A DNA stretch of 10,790 bases from Spirochaetota bacterium (lineage in GTDB: Bacteria > Spirochaetota > UBA4802 > UBA5368): positions 1-10,790 of the forward strand of contig JAGODA010000085.1 in the NCBI GenBank assembly GCA_017998475.1. Direction: 5' to 3'. Position 1 is the first letter of the stretch. Each line of letters opens with the position of its first letter. Position numbers and translations under genes: made by a program. This document shows positions 7,221 through 10,790 of this stretch, piece after piece. The notes under the pieces were generated by a model that saw nothing but the letters and a program-made list of their open reading frames with translations, searched no databases and was not told where the DNA came from.

Positions 7221-8582
7221 ATGACAACGATAAAACTTCTCGCCGTCGTCTTTACGCTCTGCATCGCCGTCATAGCGGCCCTTGTCGCGCGCAAAGCCCA
7301 TCTTCCGGGCCGTATAAAAAAGGCCGAGGAATTTCTGGAAAGCGACGACATACAGAAGGCCAGCGAAATCGTGAAGAAGATCCTGAACAAGAAACAGGAC
7401 TATGTGCCCGCCCGCTACCTCCGCGCCCGCATTTTGATAAAACAGAAGCAGTACCTGCTTGCGATATCCGAGCTTAACGGCGTGCTCGGAATAAACGACT
7501 TCGCTAATTTTGTAAACGAAATCGACATCCACTACCACCTTGCCGACCTCTACCACGACACCCAGCAATGGCAGAAGGAGGTCGAGGAATACAGGGCCAT
7601 TTTAAAGTTCAATCCCGATGACGTGCGCGCGAATCACAGGATAGGACATGTCCTCTACCGCCAGAAACACTACGGCGACGCGCGCGATCATCTTCTGAAG
7701 GCGTATACGCAGGACCCGTCTCTCGGCGATTGCCTTCTTCCACTCGGAGTGTCGTGCTTTCACTCCGCGGATCATTCCAACGCCGAGCAGTATCTGCTCA
7801 AATCGCTCGAAACCTCCTCCGATACCGCCGAGGCCCAGTATTACCTTGGCGCCATATACAAGTCGCGCAAGGACTACGAGACGGCCATACGGATGTACAC
7901 CGCCGTGCGTAAAGACCGTCGGTTCATGCTAGGAAGCACCCGCGCGCTCGGGGAGATCTACTTCGAACAGGAGATGTACGATGAGGCCATCGAGAGGCTC
8001 GAGGAGGGACTGACGGGTCTCAGCGGCAAGGACGATGATTCACTCGCCTACCGCTACCTGCTCGCCGAGTGCTACGAGAGGGCGAACAAGATAACCGAGG
8101 CCGTCTATCACTGGCAGAAGATTTACGAAGTCAACTCGTCCTACAGAAGCACGAAGACCAAGCTGGAGGATTACCGGGGCATACTCGACAACGAGAACCA
8201 GCGGGTGCTGTTCACCGCCTCCCTCGAGGAGCTTCAGCCGCTCATCACCGAGGTAATCGCCAGGCTTAACTACAACATCATCTCGAAAAGCCAGGTGAAC
8301 GTAAGCGAGTATTTCTACAAGGCCTTCAACATCAAGCGCATCAACGAGCCTCCGCTGGCGATCTATTTCAACAGGACGACACGGGACATCACCGAGGCGC
8401 AGATCAACGATTTCTATCAGCGCATGAACGCCGAGAACTGCAAGAGCGGAATCTATCTGACCACGGCCAAGTTCAGCATCCGCGCGAAGAACGCGGCGGC
8501 CTCCATGATGGTGGAGCTTATGGACGCGACCTTCCTTAACAAGGCGGTGGAGCGCGTGATGATGAAACGCTCCAAATCATAA
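7221..8582 (+). CDS. Membrane-anchored TPR protein with Mrr-like C-terminal domain
   Basis: The product has 453 residues and an unknown function. It begins with a single hydrophobic helix (about 4-23) followed by basic residues, so it is probably an inner-membrane anchor with no cleavage site. Helical repeats of TPR type run from about 32 to 310, for example the helix pairs around HYHLADLYHDTQQWQKEVEEY, AEAQYYLGAIYKSRKDYETA and GSTRALGEIYFEQEMYDEAI. From about 335 to 448 the pattern changes to an alpha/beta domain with GIYLTTAKFSIRAKNAA followed by VELMDATFLNKAV. That is the pattern of the second half of Mrr-type restriction endonuclease domains (TT..FT..A..A then ELIDG..L). The catalytic QxK strand is replaced by LAIYFNRTT, so the domain is probably inactive as a nuclease. 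The start at 7221 has no strong ribosome site; an upstream TTG at 7167 is less likely. The next gene follows after 11 bases. Confidence 0.8.
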   Translation: MTTIKLLAVVFTLCIAVIAALVARKAHLPGRIKKAEEFLESDDIQKASEIVKKILNKKQDYVPARYLRARILIKQKQYLLAISELNGVLGINDFANFVNEIDIHYHLADLYHDTQQWQKEVEEYRAILKFNPDDVRANHRIGHVLYRQKHYGDARDHLLKAYTQDPSLGDCLLPLGVSCFHSADHSNAEQYLLKSLETSSDTAEAQYYLGAIYKSRKDYETAIRMYTAVRKDRRFMLGSTRALGEIYFEQEMYDEAIERLEEGLTGLSGKDDDSLAYRYLLAECYERANKITEAVYHWQKIYEVNSSYRSTKTKLEDYRGILDNENQRVLFTASLEELQPLITEVIARLNYNIISKSQVNVSEYFYKAFNIKRINEPPLAIYFNRTTRDITEAQINDFYQRMNAENCKSGIYLTTAKFSIRAKNAAASMMVELMDATFLNKAVERVMMKRSKS

Positions 8583-8593
8583 GGGTATAATCG

Positions 8594-9628
8594 ATGAAAC
8601 ACCTCATCCCCGCGGCACTTATCACCGCGCTCTCGTGCGTTTTAACGGCTTCCTGCGCCGGAGACGGCCGAAAGGCCCTCGAAAAAGCGCTTTCCCGCTA
8701 CAGGGAAGCCCCCTCCGCGGCCGCGATCGCGGACATTGGAGACGCGATCATCTCGATGGCCGCAATTGAATCGTTCGGTTCGCCGCATCCCGTCGAGTCG
8801 GGCAACGCTCTTGTTTTCCGAAAGGAAAATAAACTCTCGGTGGTCTATCCGTTCAGCCGGACGATCGAAGGCGGGGAAGAAGCGGTCCTCCTCTCGACCG
8901 ATCCATCGGAACGAACGGTGGCGGTCGCGGTGGCCGGAGGTCTGGCCCTGTATACGGGGCGGAATACAATCGCGACGGTCCCGTGCGCTGAAGGCCCCGT
9001 TCGCGCAGCGTGCAGGCTCGACAGCGATTCGGTCCTCTTTCTGGCGGGCACCTCTCTCTTCCGCTACTCGTTTTCGAGCGAAACCGCGGCCCCCTTTCTG
9101 GCGGGCGCAAAATTCCCCCCGCCCTTCCGGGGAGATTTCTATCGGGCGGCAATCATACCGCTGCCCGGACGGGCCATCGTCGTTACCGGTATCGCCGGCC
9201 GCTATGCCATGAGCATCATCTCCACGTCACCGCCGTCGGTCATCCTGGCGAACAGGGCCGTTGCCTCCCCCAGGGTCACTGTGACCGACCGGGGCATCCG
9301 GTGTATCACCGGCTCGTCGGGCTCGTGGACGGTTACGGAGATCTCCCGGGACGGCCGCGGCTCGCGGGAGATCGCGCGGCCCGGAAGTATCTCGGATATC
9401 GCGCTCTTTCCCGCCGGCATCTTCTACGAGAAGGAGGAGAAAATCCATGCGCTCATGGACGGGTCCTCAACCGTGCGCGCGCTGCCGTTCGGCTGGAGAC
9501 TCGCCGGGCAGGCAGGCGAGGCGCTCATGGCGGAACACGCGGGAAAGCTGCACGTACTCGACCCCGGAAAGCTTTTCACGGCGGTCGGGATCATTGAGCG
9601 CGAGGCTCCGGAGGTATTCAAACGCTGA
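8594..9628 (+). CDS. Probable lipoprotein with beta-propeller-like body
   Basis: I do not recognise this 344-residue protein as a named family. It begins with a signal peptide: Lys near the start, a hydrophobic stretch, then LTASC with Cys21. The Leu sits at -4 instead of -3, a relaxed lipobox, so lipid attachment is likely but not certain. After it comes a short helical part (about 24-60). The rest is strand-rich with repeated short hydrophobic strands and turns, such as GGLALYTGRNTIATVP, TSLFRYSFSSETAAPF, EKIHALMDGSSTVRALPF and GKLHVLDPGKLF. This spacing suggests a beta-propeller of WD/PQQ style. It lies between the TPR gene (11 bases upstream) and the metallopeptidase-like gene (overlapping stop/start), which suggests one operon and a shared envelope role. 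The ribosome site (AAGGGT) is weak. Confidence 0.7.
   Translation: MKHLIPAALITALSCVLTASCAGDGRKALEKALSRYREAPSAAAIADIGDAIISMAAIESFGSPHPVESGNALVFRKENKLSVVYPFSRTIEGGEEAVLLSTDPSERTVAVAVAGGLALYTGRNTIATVPCAEGPVRAACRLDSDSVLFLAGTSLFRYSFSSETAAPFLAGAKFPPPFRGDFYRAAIIPLPGRAIVVTGIAGRYAMSIISTSPPSVILANRAVASPRVTVTDRGIRCITGSSGSWTVTEISRDGRGSREIARPGSISDIALFPAGIFYEKEEKIHALMDGSSTVRALPFGWRLAGQAGEALMAEHAGKLHVLDPGKLFTAVGIIEREAPEVFKR
9610..9615 (+). promoter_or_regulatory. Ribosome binding site for a probable CTG start at 9625
   Basis: GGAGGT lies inside the end of the preceding gene, ten bases before a CTG at 9625. No Shine-Dalgarno sequence precedes the only other usable in-frame start, the TTG at 9643, and an in-frame stop at 9595-9597 limits how far upstream the start can be. 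Confidence 0.5.
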
Positions 9629-10413
9629 AACGATTCACCCTATTGCTTGCCGCACTGTCGCTGCTTTTAACATTCTGCGACATCGCCGGAAAGCGCCTGT
9701 GCGCGTATCGACTCGATTCCCTCGCGCGGGAATACGGCGTCGAGGTTCGACGCGTGACCGGCGAAGGTTTTTTCCCGCCGGAATGGCTCGAAGCCCCTAT
9801 TTCGGCGACCGCATCGGACATGGCGGAGCGGGAGCTCGATCGCATGGCGGACCTTTTGCGCGGGGCGCTGCGGGCATATCCGCGGGCGATCATCGTTAGG
9901 CACCTCCGCTCAATTCACCTGTGCGGCAGTCTCAGGTTTTACGGTTTGAGTTTCGGGGCAACGAACACCGGGGATCGCATCTATCTGTGCAGCGCCGGCG
10001 TATCCGAGGGGTATACGGACGAATATATAGTCAGAGCCTTTCATCACGAGTTCGCTCATATCTTGTACTCGAAATACGATTTCCCCGTCGAAGAATGGAA
10101 CGCGTGCAATCCCCCCGGATTCGTCTACGCGGGAGGCGAGACGGGCGGGGTGGATGCCATACGGAAGGGCCGGGATTCGCTCGCGGGCAGCGAGCGCCTC
10201 TACTCGATGGGTTTCCTCGCGGAATACGCAATGGCGTCGTCCGAGGAGGATTTCTGCGTGTACTCGGAGATGGCGCTCGGGGCCGGAAGGGAATTCGGGG
10301 CGCTCGCGGAAAAACACGACGCGGTTAAACGCAAATACGCCGTGTGGCGGCGGTACTATCTCCGGATAGATCCGGGGTTCACCCGAACCGCGCCGTTCAG
10401 AATACTACCATGA
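9625..10413 (+). CDS. Putative HExxH zinc metallopeptidase, exported
   Basis: The product is 262 residues if read from CTG at 9625, or 256 from TTG at 9643. With the CTG start, the N-terminus is a signal-like KRFTLLLAALSLLLTFC with Lys/Arg before the hydrophobic core. Cys18 might be a lipid site, but Phe at -1 is unusual. The central motif AFHHEFAHILYSKYDF places HEFAH at about 141-145, a zinc-binding HExxH. About 60 residues on, SSEEDFCVYSE (about 206-216) offers acidic residues for the third ligand. HHEFxHIL plus a later EDF resembles the putative zinc-binding metallopeptidase lipoproteins known from Bacteroidetes (Peptidase_Mx1 type); this match is from memory of the motif. Substrate unknown. 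The start overlaps the previous stop (CTGA), so it is probably coupled to the propeller lipoprotein. Confidence 0.75.
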   Translation: MKRFTLLLAALSLLLTFCDIAGKRLCAYRLDSLAREYGVEVRRVTGEGFFPPEWLEAPISATASDMAERELDRMADLLRGALRAYPRAIIVRHLRSIHLCGSLRFYGLSFGATNTGDRIYLCSAGVSEGYTDEYIVRAFHHEFAHILYSKYDFPVEEWNACNPPGFVYAGGETGGVDAIRKGRDSLAGSERLYSMGFLAEYAMASSEEDFCVYSEMALGAGREFGALAEKHDAVKRKYAVWRRYYLRIDPGFTRTAPFRILP

Positions 10414-10783
10414 CGTCGCGATACAGCCCCTCGAACTCGTAGCGTCCTTCGCGGCGCACCGTGTTCTTCTCGATAGTCGTCCTGACCTGTTCCAGACGAT
10501 CATCCTTCAATCCAAGATGACCGCAATAATACCGCGCCTCCTCGTCAAGATCGTAAAACGCGCCGGTTCGGCGCTGTTCGACGATTTCCTCGGAAAATGC
10601 AAGGTTCAGGCCGGCAAGCGTCTCTCTGATCATAGAAACGAAGAAGCCCGCCTCGCGCGCCCTGCCGGTCATTTCCCGGAGCAGGCCGGTCAGGTTCCGG
10701 GACCCCTCCTCTTTACGGACCAGAACGATCCGCCGATCGGCGAAGCGGGTCATCTTCTCTATCGCCGCCCGGGGATCGGCCAT
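10397..10783 (-). CDS. Hypothetical protein, possibly 5' partial
   Basis: I do not recognise this protein. From the ATG at 10783 it has 128 residues, mostly charged and probably helical, with no signal peptide, membrane segment or cysteine motif. The only Cys is at 87, in ARYYCGHLG. The C-terminus is strand-like (GRYEFEGLYRDVMVVF). The frame stays open to the right edge only seven bases away, and no ribosome site is visible in them, so the true start may lie outside. Its last 17 bases overlap the end of the convergent metallopeptidase gene. Its codon use is like that of its neighbours, and no other long frame here looks better, which supports it as real. Confidence 0.6.
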   Translation of the reverse strand: MADPRAAIEKMTRFADRRIVLVRKEEGSRNLTGLLREMTGRAREAGFFVSMIRETLAGLNLAFSEEIVEQRRTGAFYDLDEEARYYCGHLGLKDDRLEQVRTTIEKNTVRREGRYEFEGLYRDVMVVF

Positions 10784-10790
10784 GGGATAA

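Noticed and set aside
8586..8591. Perfect TATAAT box between the TPR and lipoprotein genes
   Set aside because: It lies two bases before the start codon at 8594, leaving no leader, and no -35 box is placed suitably upstream.

Overview
The window is about 10.8 kb of GC-rich, densely coding bacterial DNA. It holds no tRNA, rRNA, CRISPR array, insertion sequence or integrase that I can see. The genes suggest an anaerobic or facultatively fermentative bacterium: a ferredoxin-linked membrane-bound [NiFe] hydrogenase sits beside ordinary purine genes and a small group of envelope genes. One probable lipoprotein and one possible one suggest a Gram-negative type envelope. The phylum cannot be fixed from the sequence; Spirochaetota or a deltaproteobacterial lineage would fit, and this is a guess from gene style only.

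Bases 1-4896, plus strand: six tightly packed genes in the order echA-B-C-D-E-F, with ATGA or similar overlaps or gaps of only a few bases. They encode a group 4 energy-converting hydrogenase related to complex I. There are two membrane subunits (EchA, cut by the left edge, and EchB), the small subunit EchC with four cluster-binding cysteines, the NuoC-like EchD, the NiFe large subunit EchE with both CxxC pairs, and the two-cluster ferredoxin EchF. The expected role is coupling of ferredoxin oxidation and proton reduction to H2 (or the reverse) to ion movement across the membrane. Maturation (hyp) genes are not in the window.

Bases 4906-6998, minus strand: purE (class I type) then guaA, coupled by an ATGA overlap and facing the ech operon tail to tail across 9 bases. 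They serve IMP synthesis and the last step to GMP. GuaA carries a Tyr where a Gln normally follows the nucleophile motif.

Bases 6999-7220: a 222-base divergent intergenic region with an AT-rich island, probably holding the promoters of both directions.

Bases 7221-10413, plus strand: three closely spaced genes that look like one operon. They encode a membrane-anchored TPR protein whose C-terminus resembles a degenerate Mrr-type nuclease fold, a probable lipoprotein with a beta-propeller-like body, and an HExxH metallopeptidase-like protein that appears to start at a CTG codon overlapping the previous stop. This is the least described part of the window and the best candidate for something new. 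A short unidentified gene on the minus strand (10397-10783) overlaps the end of this operon and may continue past the right edge.
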